Part shown: positions 9,372 through 18,559 of the stretch, piece by piece
Position numbering within the stretch: position 1 is the first letter of the stretch
How the letters are laid out: every line of letters begins with the position of its first letter
Assembly: GCA_946411735.1 (NCBI GenBank)
Contig: CAMKFB010000016.1
Span: 1-35,001, forward strand
Source of the DNA: an uncultured Selenomonadales bacterium
Lineage (GTDB): Bacteria; Bacillota; Negativicutes; Selenomonadales; Selenomonadaceae
DNA: 35,001 nucleotides
Reading direction: 5' to 3'
Made by a program: the position numbers and the translations under genes
Notes under the pieces: generated by a model
The model's input: only the letters and a program-made list of their open reading frames with translations
The model's database searches: none
Told to the model about the DNA's origin: nothing

Positions 9372-10146
9372 CTGTTTTATGGGCGATCGTCGCGAAGTAC
9401 TCGTCGCGCATCTCCAAGCGCGTCTTCGGCGCCGCCCACAAATCGCCGATCGCGCTCCGCCTCATTGCCGACGCCAAATGCGAAAACAGATCGGGATAAT
9501 CCGGCTCCAGCCGCGCGATCAGTTCTTTGATCGATTGCCGATTGGTCGTGCCGTCGATCGGGCACGGCGACTTCACGCTCTCGATCCCGTTCTCGTGCAT
9601 AAAACTTTCGATCTCCGACTCGCGAATGTAGCACAGCGGGCGAATCACCGTCACGCCCGTCCGATCCAAAAATGTTTTCGGCAAGAACGTCGTCAGCCGC
9701 CCGCTCGACATCAAACTCATAAAGAACGTCTCGACCGCATCATCGAGGTGGTGAGCGTAGGCGACTTTGTTGGCGCCGATCTCCGTCGCAAACCGATTGA
9801 CTGCCGCCCGTCGAAAATACGAGCACGTAAAGCACGGGCTCTCCTTCGACGATTGGATCGCGCCGTTGATATCCGTCCGTCGAACGTGGTGATCGATCCC
9901 GAGCTCCGCGCAAAATTTTTTGATCCGATCGACGTCGAACTCCGCGCGGAACATCGGATCGATCGTGAGCGCGGTCAACTCGAAATTTTTTTTGACTCTC
10001 GAGCGCAGCTCCGACATCGCCAGCGTCAAAAACAAACTGTCCTTGCCGCCCGAGACGCCCAGCAATATCCGATCGCCCTCGTCGAGCATTTCGAACTCCA
10101 CCGCCGCGCGGATCAGCTTGCTCAACATCAATTGCGTCAAGCGCAT
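9349..10146 (-). CDS. ttcA: TtcA-like tRNA 2-thiolation enzyme (PP-loop ATPase)
   Basis: Member of the TtcA/TtuA family, which uses ATP and an Fe-S cluster to thiolate tRNA (2-thiocytidine 32 in TtcA). 265 residues. The PP-loop ILLGVSGGKDSLFL lies near residue 43. A cysteine pair CFTC (in SSKESPCFTCSYFRR) and a later cysteine in VKSPCPIDGTT match the three cluster ligands of TtcA. HHLDDAVETFFMSLM is the second conserved family motif. Start ATG at 10146 has GGGAGGG 7 bases ahead. It is divergent from rsmD. Whether the target is C32 or another tRNA position cannot be settled from sequence alone. Confidence 0.88.
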   Translation of the reverse strand: MRLTQLMLSKLIRAAVEFEMLDEGDRILLGVSGGKDSLFLTLAMSELRSRVKKNFELTALTIDPMFRAEFDVDRIKKFCAELGIDHHVRRTDINGAIQSSKESPCFTCSYFRRAAVNRFATEIGANKVAYAHHLDDAVETFFMSLMSSGRLTTFLPKTFLDRTGVTVIRPLCYIRESEIESFMHENGIESVKSPCPIDGTTNRQSIKELIARLEPDYPDLFSHLASAMRRSAIGDLWAAPKTRLEMRDEYFATIAHKTVETPLKK

Positions 10147-10172
10147 CGTTGACCCTCCCCCAAATCTCGTGA

Positions 10173-10202
10173 TTGCAAAGTCCGATAGCGTTGTGATACA
10201 AT
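10173..10202 (+). promoter_or_regulatory. Promoter of the rsmD-coaD genes
   Basis: TTGCAA (10173-10178), an 18-bp spacer and extended -10 TGATACAAT ending at 10202. The start point predicted 6-8 bases downstream (10208-10210) is only a few bases from the rsmD ATG at 10212, so the mRNA is probably leaderless or nearly so. Confidence 0.6.
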
Positions 10203-10211
10203 GCAACGGTT

Positions 10212-10763
10212 ATGAGGATTATAGCAGGAAAGGCGCGCGGATTGAAACTGAAAACGCCGCGCGGGATGACGACGCGCCCGACGGCGGATCGGATCAAAGA
10301 ATCGCTGTTCAACGTGCTGACGTGCCTGATCGACTTCGTCGATCGACGGGTGCTCGATCTGTTTTCGGGCTCGGGCGCGCTCGGACTCGAGTCATTGTCG
10401 AGAGGCGCGGCGACGGCGGTTTTGATCGATCGCAGCTCGACGGAGTGCATCGAGGATAATTTTCGACGGTCGAAACTCGCGGGCGCGACGATCCTCCGCG
10501 CGGATGTGTTTCGAGCGCTCGAGCGATTGAGCGATCAAAAATTCGATCTGATATTCGCCGACCCGCCGTATCACCTCGGGCTGGCGCAACGGGCGGTTGA
10601 TGCGATCGTCGAAAAAAATTTACTGTCGATCGACGGGCTGATAATCGTTGAGCGCGGCATCGATGAAGAAATAAATTCGCCGTCGGTCGAGCCGATCCGA
10701 AAACTCGAGTACGGAAGGACGACGGCAATCGACATATTCAAATTGAGGTCGGAGGCGACGTGA
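10212..10763 (+). CDS. rsmD: 16S rRNA (guanine966-N2)-methyltransferase
   Basis: SAM-dependent methyltransferase that modifies G966 in the 30S head. 183 residues. It starts with the signature MRIIAGKARGLKLKTPRG; RPTADRIKESLFNVL, the SAM-binding LDLFSGSGALGLESLSRGA, and the catalytic DPPY (in FDLIFADPPYHLG) are all present. No Shine-Dalgarno sequence precedes the ATG and the promoter is immediately upstream. The stop codon TGA overlaps the coaD ATG (TGATG), giving the common rsmD-coaD pair with translational coupling. Confidence 0.97.
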   Translation: MRIIAGKARGLKLKTPRGMTTRPTADRIKESLFNVLTCLIDFVDRRVLDLFSGSGALGLESLSRGAATAVLIDRSSTECIEDNFRRSKLAGATILRADVFRALERLSDQKFDLIFADPPYHLGLAQRAVDAIVEKNLLSIDGLIIVERGIDEEINSPSVEPIRKLEYGRTTAIDIFKLRSEAT

Positions 10764-11269
10764 TGAGGAAAGCGGTCTGCACCGGCAGTTTCGATCCGGT
10801 GACGGTCGGGCATGTCGACATATTCGAGCGCGCCGCAAAGTTGGTCGACGAACTGACGGTTTGCATTTTCGTCAATCGAAAGAAAAAATACATGTTTTCG
10901 CTCGACGATCGACTAAAATTCTTGAGGCTGGCGACGGAACATCTGCCGAACGTGCGCGCGGATCACTTTGAAGGGCTCGTGACGGATTACATGCGCTCGA
11001 TCGGAGCGAATGTGATCGTGCGGGGGTTGCGCTCGACGGCGGACTTCGACCACGAACTTCGAGAGGCGCAAATGCTCAAGCGGCTGGAGCCGTCGCTCGA
11101 AACGATATTTTTGTTGACAGCGCCGGAGTTTTTATTTATAAATTCTTCGGGAGTGCGAGAGCTGCTGAGTTTCAACGCCGACATCAGCGGGCTGGTGCCG
11201 CCGCGCGTTGAAGAATCTATAAAAATTTCAAGTGGGGATGGTTATGGCAGTACGAGATACCTTGGATAA
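10763..11269 (+). CDS. coaD: Phosphopantetheine adenylyltransferase
   Basis: Penultimate enzyme of coenzyme A synthesis: transfers AMP from ATP to 4'-phosphopantetheine. 168 residues, hexameric in the family. The nucleotidyltransferase motif T/HxGH appears in CTGSFDPVTVGHVDIFERA. VRGLRSTADFDHELREAQM and LFINSSGVREL are typical. The ATG at 10763 has GGAGG 7 bases upstream and overlaps the rsmD stop; a GTG at 10760 is less likely. The C-terminus runs about 10 residues further than usual (SGDGYGSTRYLG) and overlaps the next gene by 26 bp in another frame. Confidence 0.97.
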   Translation: MRKAVCTGSFDPVTVGHVDIFERAAKLVDELTVCIFVNRKKKYMFSLDDRLKFLRLATEHLPNVRADHFEGLVTDYMRSIGANVIVRGLRSTADFDHELREAQMLKRLEPSLETIFLLTAPEFLFINSSGVRELLSFNADISGLVPPRVEESIKISSGDGYGSTRYLG

Positions 11270-11849
11270 GATCGAATCGTTGGTGGCGGACGCGTCGCAT
11301 CTGCCGCTGACCGAGAAGATTGTCATCAGCGAACAAGACTTGGTCCATTTGGTCGAGGAACTGCGACAGGAATTGCCGCTGGAGCTCGAGCGCGCCGACG
11401 AAATAATGAAGGACAAGGACACAATCATACGGACGGCGCAAGAGGAGGCGGCAGCGATCGTCAAGCAGGCGAAGCAATTTGCCGAGAAGCTGCTCGACGA
11501 GAACGATATCGTAGTGAAGGCGCGGGAGCGATCGCAAACGGTGCTCAATCAGGCGAAGCAGCAGGAGCAGGAGATTGTCGAGCGAACGCGGATCAACGCG
11601 CGGCAGTTGCAGGACGACGCCGATCGATATGCGAATCAGGTTTTTGATCAACTGATCGCCCACGTGACAAACACTTTCCAAGGTGTACAGCAGGCGCAGG
11701 CGGGACTCGAGCAGGCGCGGCAAATCCTCCAACAAGCGAAGATACAAATGAATCAGGCGGCGGCACAACAGGCGTATGCGCAATCGCAACCGGCGGCGTA
11801 CAACGCATTGCCGGAGCAAAATCCGTATGCGGCGCCGCCCGAGGGTTGA
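11244..11849 (+). CDS. Coiled-coil protein encoded after coaD
   Basis: 201 residues, mostly charged heptad-like helix (about residues 35-170, for example ERADEIMKDKDTIIRTAQEE), then a Q/A/P-rich tail ending NPYAAPPEG. No signal peptide or membrane segment. Similar proteins next to coaD in Bacillota are often named ATPase or V-type ATPase subunit-like because of coiled-coil resemblance, but no nucleotide-binding motif is present. A scaffolding or DivIVA-like cell envelope role is possible but unproven. ATG 11244 with GGGGA is preferred over in-frame starts at 11232 and 11238. It overlaps the coaD 3' end, so it is translationally coupled. Confidence 0.8.
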   Translation: MAVRDTLDKIESLVADASHLPLTEKIVISEQDLVHLVEELRQELPLELERADEIMKDKDTIIRTAQEEAAAIVKQAKQFAEKLLDENDIVVKARERSQTVLNQAKQQEQEIVERTRINARQLQDDADRYANQVFDQLIAHVTNTFQGVQQAQAGLEQARQILQQAKIQMNQAAAQQAYAQSQPAAYNALPEQNPYAAPPEG

Positions 11850-11904
11850 TACACTTCCCCGCTCCCTTATCGGGCGGGAAAATTTTTTTTGAGGAGTGAT
11901 CGAT

Positions 11905-12483
11905 GTGACGGAGAAGGAGAAAATGCAGGCGTGCGAATGGTACGACGCCAATTTCGACGAGGCGCTCCGCGCGGAGCGGTTAAAGGCGAAGGAGTTGTGC
12001 TTTCAACTCAATCAGACGCATCCGACGGATCAAAAAAGATTGCAGCGGATTTTGATCGAACTGCTGCCGAAAGTTGACGTGTCGAGTGTGGAGATATTGG
12101 CGCCGTTCGAGGTCGATTACGGCTACAACATTCGGATCGGAGCGGGCTCGTTCTTCAATCACGGCTGCTATCTGATGGATTGCGCGCCGATCACATTCGG
12201 GAGTCATTGCTTCGTGGGACCGTCGTGCGGATTTTACACGGCGCTCCACCCGGTGATGGTCGAGCAGAGGAATAAGGGACTCGAAAAGGCGCTGCCGATT
12301 GAGATCGGCGACGACGTTTGGTTCGGAGCGGGCGTGATGGTGATGCCCGGGGTAAAAATCGGCGCGGGCTCGGTGATCGGCGCGGGCTCGATCGTGACAA
12401 AGGACATTCCGTCGGGCGTGATCGCGCACGGCAATCCGTGTCGAGTGATACGACCGGTGCTCGATCAAAAGCTGACGGTGTGA
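11905..12483 (+). CDS. Left-handed beta-helix acetyltransferase (maltose/galactoside O-acetyltransferase family)
   Basis: 192 residues. Acetyl-CoA dependent O-acetyltransferase of the LacA/Maa type. The N-terminal helical cap begins [18 protein letters not shown]. Hexapeptide repeats run from about residue 70 ([17 protein letters not shown]) to [29 protein letters not shown], with catalytic His in TALHPV, and the usual ending [17 protein letters not shown]. The start is a GTG at 11905 with GAGGAG 8 bases ahead; the GTG at 11896 overlaps that site. The acceptor sugar cannot be predicted. The CHR transporter gene follows three bases after its stop codon. Confidence 0.9.
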   Translation: MTEKEKMQACEWYDANFDEALRAERLKAKELCFQLNQTHPTDQKRLQRILIELLPKVDVSSVEILAPFEVDYGYNIRIGAGSFFNHGCYLMDCAPITFGSHCFVGPSCGFYTALHPVMVEQRNKGLEKALPIEIGDDVWFGAGVMVMPGVKIGAGSVIGAGSIVTKDIPSGVIAHGNPCRVIRPVLDQKLTV

Positions 12484-12486
12484 GCC

Positions 12487-13098
12487 ATGTCGAATGAAGA
12501 AAAAAATTTGATCGTGGACGGCGACCCCGAGGTGCAACGTCCGACGATCAATGCGGATTTTTATTGGAAGTTATTCAAGTCGACGTTCGTGGTGAGCGCG
12601 TTCACGGTGGGCGGCGGCTACGTGATTATCCCGCTGTTGAAGGCGAAATTCGTCGACGAGTATCATTGGATCAGCGACAAAGAGACGCTCGACATGATCG
12701 CGATCGCGCAATCGACGCCGGGCATCATGGCGGTCAACACGTCGATCATGCTCGGCTATCGAATGGCGGGGATATCGGGCGCGATCGTCGGCGCGCTGGC
12801 GACGGTGTTGCCGCCGCTGATCATCATCACGTTGGTGGCGATGTTCTACGACCTGATCGCGAAGAACGAGTACGTGCAGCTGGTGTTGAAGGGCATGCAA
12901 TGCGGTGCGACGGCGTTGCTTTTGAACGTGGCGATCGACTTGCTGGTCAAGCAATGCAAAAAGAAATTGCTCCTGCCGATCGCGATCATCGTGGCGACGT
13001 TCGTTGCGAACTTGGCGTTCGGAGTGAACATCATGATTCTGGTGGCGCTCGACGGGCTGATCGGGCTGATGTTGATGCGCGAGAAGATTTACGGCTGA
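12487..13098 (+). CDS. CHR family transporter half (chromate transporter), first subunit
   Basis: 203 residues. Short-chain CHR protein corresponding to one half of full-length ChrA. After a hydrophilic start it has the family motif VGGGYVIIPLLKAKFVDEYHW and STPGIMAVNTSIMLGYRMAG, with about five hydrophobic segments (GAIVGALATVLPPLIIITLV, LLLPIAIIVATFVANLAFGV and others). Paired short CHR genes function together, exporting chromate or transporting other anions; the true substrate here is unknown. It is separated from the second half by 154 bp containing the intergenic repeat. Confidence 0.9.
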   Translation: MSNEEKNLIVDGDPEVQRPTINADFYWKLFKSTFVVSAFTVGGGYVIIPLLKAKFVDEYHWISDKETLDMIAIAQSTPGIMAVNTSIMLGYRMAGISGAIVGALATVLPPLIIITLVAMFYDLIAKNEYVQLVLKGMQCGATALLLNVAIDLLVKQCKKKLLLPIAIIVATFVANLAFGVNIMILVALDGLIGLMLMREKIYG

Positions 13099-13102
13099 AA
13101 TT

Positions 13103-13209
13103 TTTCTCCCGCCCACCCACCCTTAAAGAGGGCGCCGACAACGCAGGGTGGGAACTGCTCCGTAAGTTGGGCGCCGCGCTTGACGGGCGGGAGCGTTGGC
13201 GGCGCCCCT
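13103..13209. repeat. Intergenic structured repeat, copy B
   Basis: Core 13130-13208 begins GGGCGCCGACAACGCAGGG and ends TGGCGGCGCCCC; the ends are complementary (GGGCGCCG/CGGCGCCC), and a third GGGCGCCGC lies in the middle. It has the same core length and order as copy A at 6584-6661, with differences concentrated in the central part. It lies between the two CHR transporter halves, in the same orientation on the plus strand as copy A. Confidence 0.75.
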
Positions 13210-13252
13210 TCTAAAAACAAGAGAGAAAATAAATTTTCGGAGACGAAACGAT

Positions 13253-13819
13253 ATGATGATCTATTGGCTGTTATTTTTCGAGTTCGCGAAGATCAGTCTG
13301 GTATGCGTTGGTGGCGGCTACGCGTCGATGCCGCTGATCCAAGCAAGCGTGGTCGACGGCTACCATTGGCTGACCTTGCCCGAGTTCATCGACATATTTA
13401 CGATCTCTCAAATGACGCCGGGACCGATCGGCGTTAACGCGGCGACCTTCGCGGGCATGAAAATCGCGGGGCTCGGCGGAGCGATCTGCGCGACGCTCGG
13501 TTTCGTCACGCCGTCGTTATTTTTATGCGTCGCGCTCGCGAAGATCATGTTCAAATACGGCGACCTCGGCGCGATCCACGGCATTTTGAACGGCTTGCGA
13601 CCGGCGGTGATGGCACTGATCGCCGCCGCCTGCGTCAGCTTCGTGCTGTTGGCGGCGTGGAATGTCGAGACTCTCGACAAAGCATCGATGTCCACGCTCG
13701 ACATTCGCGGACTGATCATCTTAATCCTCGCCTTGATCGCCGCTCGCATGAAATTCGGCGCGATCAAATTGTTGATCGCCTCGGGCGTGCTCGGACTCGT
13801 GCTCGGACTTGTGATCTGA
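13253..13819 (+). CDS. CHR family transporter half (chromate transporter), second subunit
   Basis: 188 residues. Companion half of the CHR pair: VGGGYASMPLIQASVVDGYHW, TPGPIGVNAATFAGMKIAG, then hydrophobic segments ending GLIILILALIAARMKFGAIKLLIASGVLGLVLGLVI. The ATG at 13253 (MMIYWLLFFEFAKISLVC) has GGAG 10 bases upstream; an earlier in-frame start at 13196 falls inside the repeat and lacks a binding site. The gene ends 19 bp before the stop codon of the large convergent gene. Confidence 0.9.
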   Translation: MMIYWLLFFEFAKISLVCVGGGYASMPLIQASVVDGYHWLTLPEFIDIFTISQMTPGPIGVNAATFAGMKIAGLGGAICATLGFVTPSLFLCVALAKIMFKYGDLGAIHGILNGLRPAVMALIAAACVSFVLLAAWNVETLDKASMSTLDIRGLIILILALIAARMKFGAIKLLIASGVLGLVLGLVI

Positions 13820-13838
13820 GCGCTTTTTTTTTAGCGGA

Positions 13839-16800
13839 TTACCGATTCGCCGGCTTCAAATGCTCGACAACGTGATCGAGATGCGTTCCATGCGACGATT
13901 TGATTAGAACGGTATCGCCGTCGCGGAGCCAACCGTCAAGCGCCGCGTTCAATTCTTTATAAGTCGGGAACCACGCGCCGTTAATTTTTTCCTTGATATC
14001 GTCGTAAAGATATTTCATCAGCTCGCCGACCAACAGCACTCGATTTGGCTCCGCATCGAACAGCGTCGTCGAGACCGCGCGATGTTGCTTGATCGTATCG
14101 GCGCCCAGCTCGAGCATATCACCAAGAATCGCCACACGCCGTTTCTTATCCGCCTCGAGCGACTTTAAATAGCAGAGCGAACCTTTCATCGACAGCGGAT
14201 TGGCGTTGAAGGAGCTGTTGATCACTCGTAATTTTTTGCCGTTGAAACTCGTGTTGATGATGTTGCCGCGCCCCTCGACCGTTTCAAAAGTCTTGAGCAG
14301 CTCCAAAATTTCTTCGATCGGCAGCCCCGATGCCTTCGCCACACCGATCACCGCCAACGCATCGTAAAGTTGCTCATTCGGTCCGGGGCATTCGAGCCGA
14401 TACGATTGCCCCTCGACCGTGAAGACGCCGCCATTCTCGAGTCGCTCCATTCGGATCGTCGAGTCGGGATGCGTCCCAAACGAAATGATGTTGAGGCTGT
14501 ATTTGTTCGCGCGCTCCTCAAAAACTTCGTAGCAAGGCATGTCGCGATTGAGGATCGCATAGCCGCCCGGCGCCATCCCGCACATCACGCAGCTCTTGAA
14601 ATTGGCAAGGTTCTCAATCGATTTATACTCCTCGGCGTGAGCGGTGGTGAGCGACGTGACGACGGCGATATCGGGGCGAATCTCGTAGGTGATCGAGCCG
14701 CGCGGAGATGACAACGCCGACACCGCAACCTCGATGATCGCAAAGGCGGCATCTTGACGAACGCTCGCAAACACATACGGCACCATCACGCGCGTGTTGA
14801 CGGAACCGTAAGTGGCGGCAACTTCATGGTCGTGACCGAGCACGTGGCGGAGCATGTAACACGTCGTTGTCTTGCCGCTCGAGCCCGTCACAGCGATCGT
14901 TCTGCCTTGGAAACGTTGACGGGCGGCGAAGCCAAGCTCCATGCTACGACGAACGGGATCATCGACCAACAAAAGAGGATAGTCGGGCGGCAGCCCCTCG
15001 ACGGGATGAGAAATCATCGCGCCCGCCGTCGTCTCGAGGCATTTTTTGATGCTGACGTGCGAATCCCATTTTGTCGGAGTGCCGCCGGCGTGGAAAGCGT
15101 GTTGAGCCTGAGTGTTGGCGACGAACAGAGTCGGCTTGGGCATAATCGAATGATTTTCCGGCGTTCGGAGCAGCGATTGAATGTACCAACCCTCGGGCGG
15201 CTCGACCAACCATCGACCGCCCGTCACCGCCGCCAACTGCTTCGCGTTCCAACATTGCCCGAGCTTCGATTTATAAATGACGTCGGGGAAATCGTAATTG
15301 TAACGCGCGATGTTGGTGAGCGCCAACTTGATCGGCTGCGGATCGCGGAACGGTCCCCAAATTTGACCGTCGATCCTGACACGAATCTCGATGCGGAGAT
15401 CGACGTTGAACAGCCGATTGAAATACGGCGGACGCAATCCGAACTTCTCCCGATAAATCACGCCGGGCTTCCAACGCTTGACGGGGAACTGCCAATCGCA
15501 AAAATCGTGATCCATGCCCGCGCCGAAAGTCGATACGCGGCACTCTCGAACGGGCGGCGCGATGATCTCCAGCCGGCAATCTTTGTCGAGCGGCTTATGG
15601 ATCGTCCAATACGTTTCGACGTAGAGCATTCGACGGCTCGTCATCGTTCGACACTCGGGCGGCACGCGATAGCCGATCATCTTCAGCGGCCCAAACCACT
15701 TGGGCGAAAGGATCGCCTCATCGGGCACGCGCTCGACCGTCCACTCGGGGCGCGGCTCGCTCAACGGCTCGATCGTTTGATGTTCGAGTTTTGACGGATC
15801 GAATGTCGAAGGCAAAATTTCAATCGCCGAAGAAGATCGATCGGGCGGCATGAAATCAATTTCGACGATGCCGTCTTTGATTGTCGCCTCGGTCTCGAGC
15901 TCGCGGCACATCTCGACGAACCAATTATTAATCCGATCGCGCGAACGCGTCGCCGGCACCACGTAACCGTAACCGTTGCGCAGAGGCGAGAACGTCACGC
16001 GTCGGACGCCGCTCCGATCGACTGTCAACAAAAAGCCGCCCGTATCTTTTTCGCCGCCCGCCGACTCGAATAAAAAGTTGCCGGCATCGTAGATGATCGG
16101 GCGCCCGCCATAATTCTCGACGCCGTGAAGGTTATGCGAATGACAGCCCAACACCGCATCGGCGCCGCAATCGATCAACACTCTGCCGAGCGTCCTTATG
16201 TGATCCAACGGTTTTTTGCCGTCGCCCCAATGCGGAGCGATGAACACCAAATCGGCGTGATGACGGGCATCGGCGATCTTGTCGACGAAAATCGAACGCC
16301 ACAGCTCGATATCCTTGACGGGCAAATGCCACGTGCCCGCCTTATCCTCGGTCGCGGCGAAATTCTTGGTGATCGTGTCGACGGAGAAAATCGCGACGAC
16401 CATATTTTTGACCTTGACGAAAACAGGCTTGGAAGCCTCGTCGAGATTTTTGCCGCTGCCGACGTGAATGATGCCCGCCCGATCGAGATATCCAAGCTGC
16501 TCGAGCACGGCCTCGGGACCGTAATCGCCGCAATGATTGTTGGCTGTCAGCGCCACATCGATGTGCGCGCTCGTCAAGAGGTTGGTCATCTCGGGGCGCG
16601 CATGATAGTAGTACGGACCGCCCTCGCCCTTTTCGACGCCCTGTTCGCCGACGGTCGAGATCACGCTTTCGAGATTGACGATGCGAAGGTCGGCGTTGCG
16701 CATTGCGGGGATATTGCCGAACTGCTTCACCTCGTTGACGCGCCAGTGCATACGCCGTGCCACGACCAGATCGCCCGCGAAAAATATTTCCGCCCCGTCG

Positions 16801-18518
16801 ATTTTTTCTTCAGCCGTCTGTTCGACGTGCACGATCAGTTTTTCTTCGGGGAGCGCGATTTTTTCTTCGACGACCTTGCTGCCGCATCGATCGAGATATC
16901 GACGATACGCCGCGAAGCCCGACAGAAAATGCTCCACATCATCATTGCGCACGCGGAACTCGTGATGCCGCATGAAGAACGCCCCGATGATCGACTCGGG
17001 GCGCGCGAAGAACATTGCCGTCTCCGGATAAAAATAGCCGTTGAGCATGTTGGCAGCCCGCTCCTCGAGCGCTGCATAAAACTCGTCGAAGTTCACACTC
17101 GACAGCAGCGCCGACATTTCCGGCATCGACTTCATTCGCTCGAGCATCGTGTCGGCTGCCATCATCAGCTCCATCAGCGTCGGGAATTGCGTGTCGCGAT
17201 TGCGCACGAATCTCAAATGCCCGAGGACATTGTTGAGCCCGAACTCGAAATACTCCGCGCGGGGCTCGTATTTTGTCAGCTCATTGACCGCATACGACAG
17301 CCAATGGTCGTGATGCTTCCAATGGTTGGTGGCGATGAATCGATCGAAGGCGCGCTTGGACGCCTCGAGAAGCCGCTCGTCTCGAGTGAATGAGTAGAGC
17401 CGCATCAGACCGAAGACCGCCTCGCCATCATAATAAACGATGCGAAACGGTTCCTTAACGGTGAAGTCGCTCGAGTTGAGTACGTGCACAAAGGAGCCGT
17501 CGTCATTTTGCATGGTCGCAATGCCGCGCGCCAGTGCATTCATCAACGGCAGATATTTTTGAGTGTGCATGAGATCGGTGAACTTGGCGAGCGCGACGAT
17601 CGAAATGCCGAGCGCGCCCAGCTTGATCTCCTTCGACGCGGGCTCTTCGATGTAAGCGACTTGAGTGCCGTCAGGCAATTGGCGCCAACGGACGAAAGTT
17701 TTTACGCCGTAATCGATCGAGCGGGTGATGGCTTGACGGAGGAACTCCGATTGCGCGGAGCTTTCGTTGTAAGTTTCGAGCACGTCGAGCATGGCGAAGG
17801 TGGAGCTGAAATGTCGCAGGGAATTGTACGAGGACAAAATCCTGTCGAAGCACGGCAGGCGCCCGTAGATGAATTTGCCGCTGTCGAGGATTTGGCGGGC
17901 GAGATGTTGAGCGCCGTTGCGAGCGAGGCGCGTTATGAGATTGAGATCGATATGCGAGACTGAACGATGTCCGCTTTGATCGATCGAGCGCGGCTCAAAA
18001 CCGTCGATGACAAAAATGCCGGCGGTATCAAACACGATGACAGGCGCCTCGGGCTTGAGAGTCGGGAAATCGGCGTCGAAGCGTTGACGGCAATAAACGT
18101 TGGAGTTGTCGGCATTGAAGGCGCCGTTCTCGTTGTCCCTTGAGTAGAGCATGAGGTTTGCGTTGAGCTCGAGCGGCGTGAAGGCAATCGAAAAATCGGG
18201 TAAGGCGAAACCGCGTTTGTAATAATTACGGCGTGTTTTTTCGACGGCGGCATTGAAATCCGCCCACGTCATTGACTCGACGTCGGTGATCCAATCCGCG
18301 CGGAGGATTTTCGGCTCGATCGCTCCGAGTGCAGTGCTCAACTGCTCGAGCGCGCGATCGAAGGCAACGGCGGGATCGATATCGGAAGCGTGACGAACGA
18401 TTGCCCGTGATTTCATGTCGGACGCCGCCAAAAAAATTCGGCAAGGTCGAAACGATCTGCCGGAAAAATTTTCTAGGAACGCCGGACGCAACCGTTCGGC
18501 TAAATTTTTTAGAGGCAT
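13839..18518 (-). CDS. Giant fusion: helical-barrel / CapA-like / beta-sandwich / MurF-like ligase (1559 aa)
   Basis: No signal peptide or membrane segment. Residues about 1-180: unrecognised module (CRIFLAASDMKSRAIVRHAS, ILRADWITDVESMTWADF). About 190-560: alpha-helical barrel like six-hairpin glycosidases or epimerases (VYYDGEAVFGLMRLYS, NHWKHHDHWLSYA). About 577-850: CapA/PGA_cap metallophosphoesterase-like domain with all motifs intact (FFAGDLVVARR, VNLES, TANNHCGDYG, APHWG, GCHSH). About 915-1060: beta-sandwich (PLSEPRPEWTVERVPDEA, FPVKRWKPGVIY). About 1096-1559: MurF-like ligase with QLAAVTGGRWL, P-loop VTGSSGKTTT near 1210, and GDMLELG, but NSSFNANP where MurF has D-x-x-Y-N-A-N. The start at 18518 has AAAGGAG. 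It is last of the leftward array. The product is unknown; amide ligation on a surface polymer precursor is my inference. Confidence 0.8.
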   Translation of the reverse strand: MPLKNLAERLRPAFLENFSGRSFRPCRIFLAASDMKSRAIVRHASDIDPAVAFDRALEQLSTALGAIEPKILRADWITDVESMTWADFNAAVEKTRRNYYKRGFALPDFSIAFTPLELNANLMLYSRDNENGAFNADNSNVYCRQRFDADFPTLKPEAPVIVFDTAGIFVIDGFEPRSIDQSGHRSVSHIDLNLITRLARNGAQHLARQILDSGKFIYGRLPCFDRILSSYNSLRHFSSTFAMLDVLETYNESSAQSEFLRQAITRSIDYGVKTFVRWRQLPDGTQVAYIEEPASKEIKLGALGISIVALAKFTDLMHTQKYLPLMNALARGIATMQNDDGSFVHVLNSSDFTVKEPFRIVYYDGEAVFGLMRLYSFTRDERLLEASKRAFDRFIATNHWKHHDHWLSYAVNELTKYEPRAEYFEFGLNNVLGHLRFVRNRDTQFPTLMELMMAADTMLERMKSMPEMSALLSSVNFDEFYAALEERAANMLNGYFYPETAMFFARPESIIGAFFMRHHEFRVRNDDVEHFLSGFAAYRRYLDRCGSKVVEEKIALPEEKLIVHVEQTAEEKIDGAEIFFAGDLVVARRMHWRVNEVKQFGNIPAMRNADLRIVNLESVISTVGEQGVEKGEGGPYYYHARPEMTNLLTSAHIDVALTANNHCGDYGPEAVLEQLGYLDRAGIIHVGSGKNLDEASKPVFVKVKNMVVAIFSVDTITKNFAATEDKAGTWHLPVKDIELWRSIFVDKIADARHHADLVFIAPHWGDGKKPLDHIRTLGRVLIDCGADAVLGCHSHNLHGVENYGGRPIIYDAGNFLFESAGGEKDTGGFLLTVDRSGVRRVTFSPLRNGYGYVVPATRSRDRINNWFVEMCRELETEATIKDGIVEIDFMPPDRSSSAIEILPSTFDPSKLEHQTIEPLSEPRPEWTVERVPDEAILSPKWFGPLKMIGYRVPPECRTMTSRRMLYVETYWTIHKPLDKDCRLEIIAPPVRECRVSTFGAGMDHDFCDWQFPVKRWKPGVIYREKFGLRPPYFNRLFNVDLRIEIRVRIDGQIWGPFRDPQPIKLALTNIARYNYDFPDVIYKSKLGQCWNAKQLAAVTGGRWLVEPPEGWYIQSLLRTPENHSIMPKPTLFVANTQAQHAFHAGGTPTKWDSHVSIKKCLETTAGAMISHPVEGLPPDYPLLLVDDPVRRSMELGFAARQRFQGRTIAVTGSSGKTTTCYMLRHVLGHDHEVAATYGSVNTRVMVPYVFASVRQDAAFAIIEVAVSALSSPRGSITYEIRPDIAVVTSLTTAHAEEYKSIENLANFKSCVMCGMAPGGYAILNRDMPCYEVFEERANKYSLNIISFGTHPDSTIRMERLENGGVFTVEGQSYRLECPGPNEQLYDALAVIGVAKASGLPIEEILELLKTFETVEGRGNIINTSFNGKKLRVINSSFNANPLSMKGSLCYLKSLEADKKRRVAILGDMLELGADTIKQHRAVSTTLFDAEPNRVLLVGELMKYLYDDIKEKINGAWFPTYKELNAALDGWLRDGDTVLIKSSHGTHLDHVVEHLKPANR

Positions 18519-18559
18519 GAAAACTCCTTTCGCCCGCCCGCTTCCTCCCGCAAAATCTT

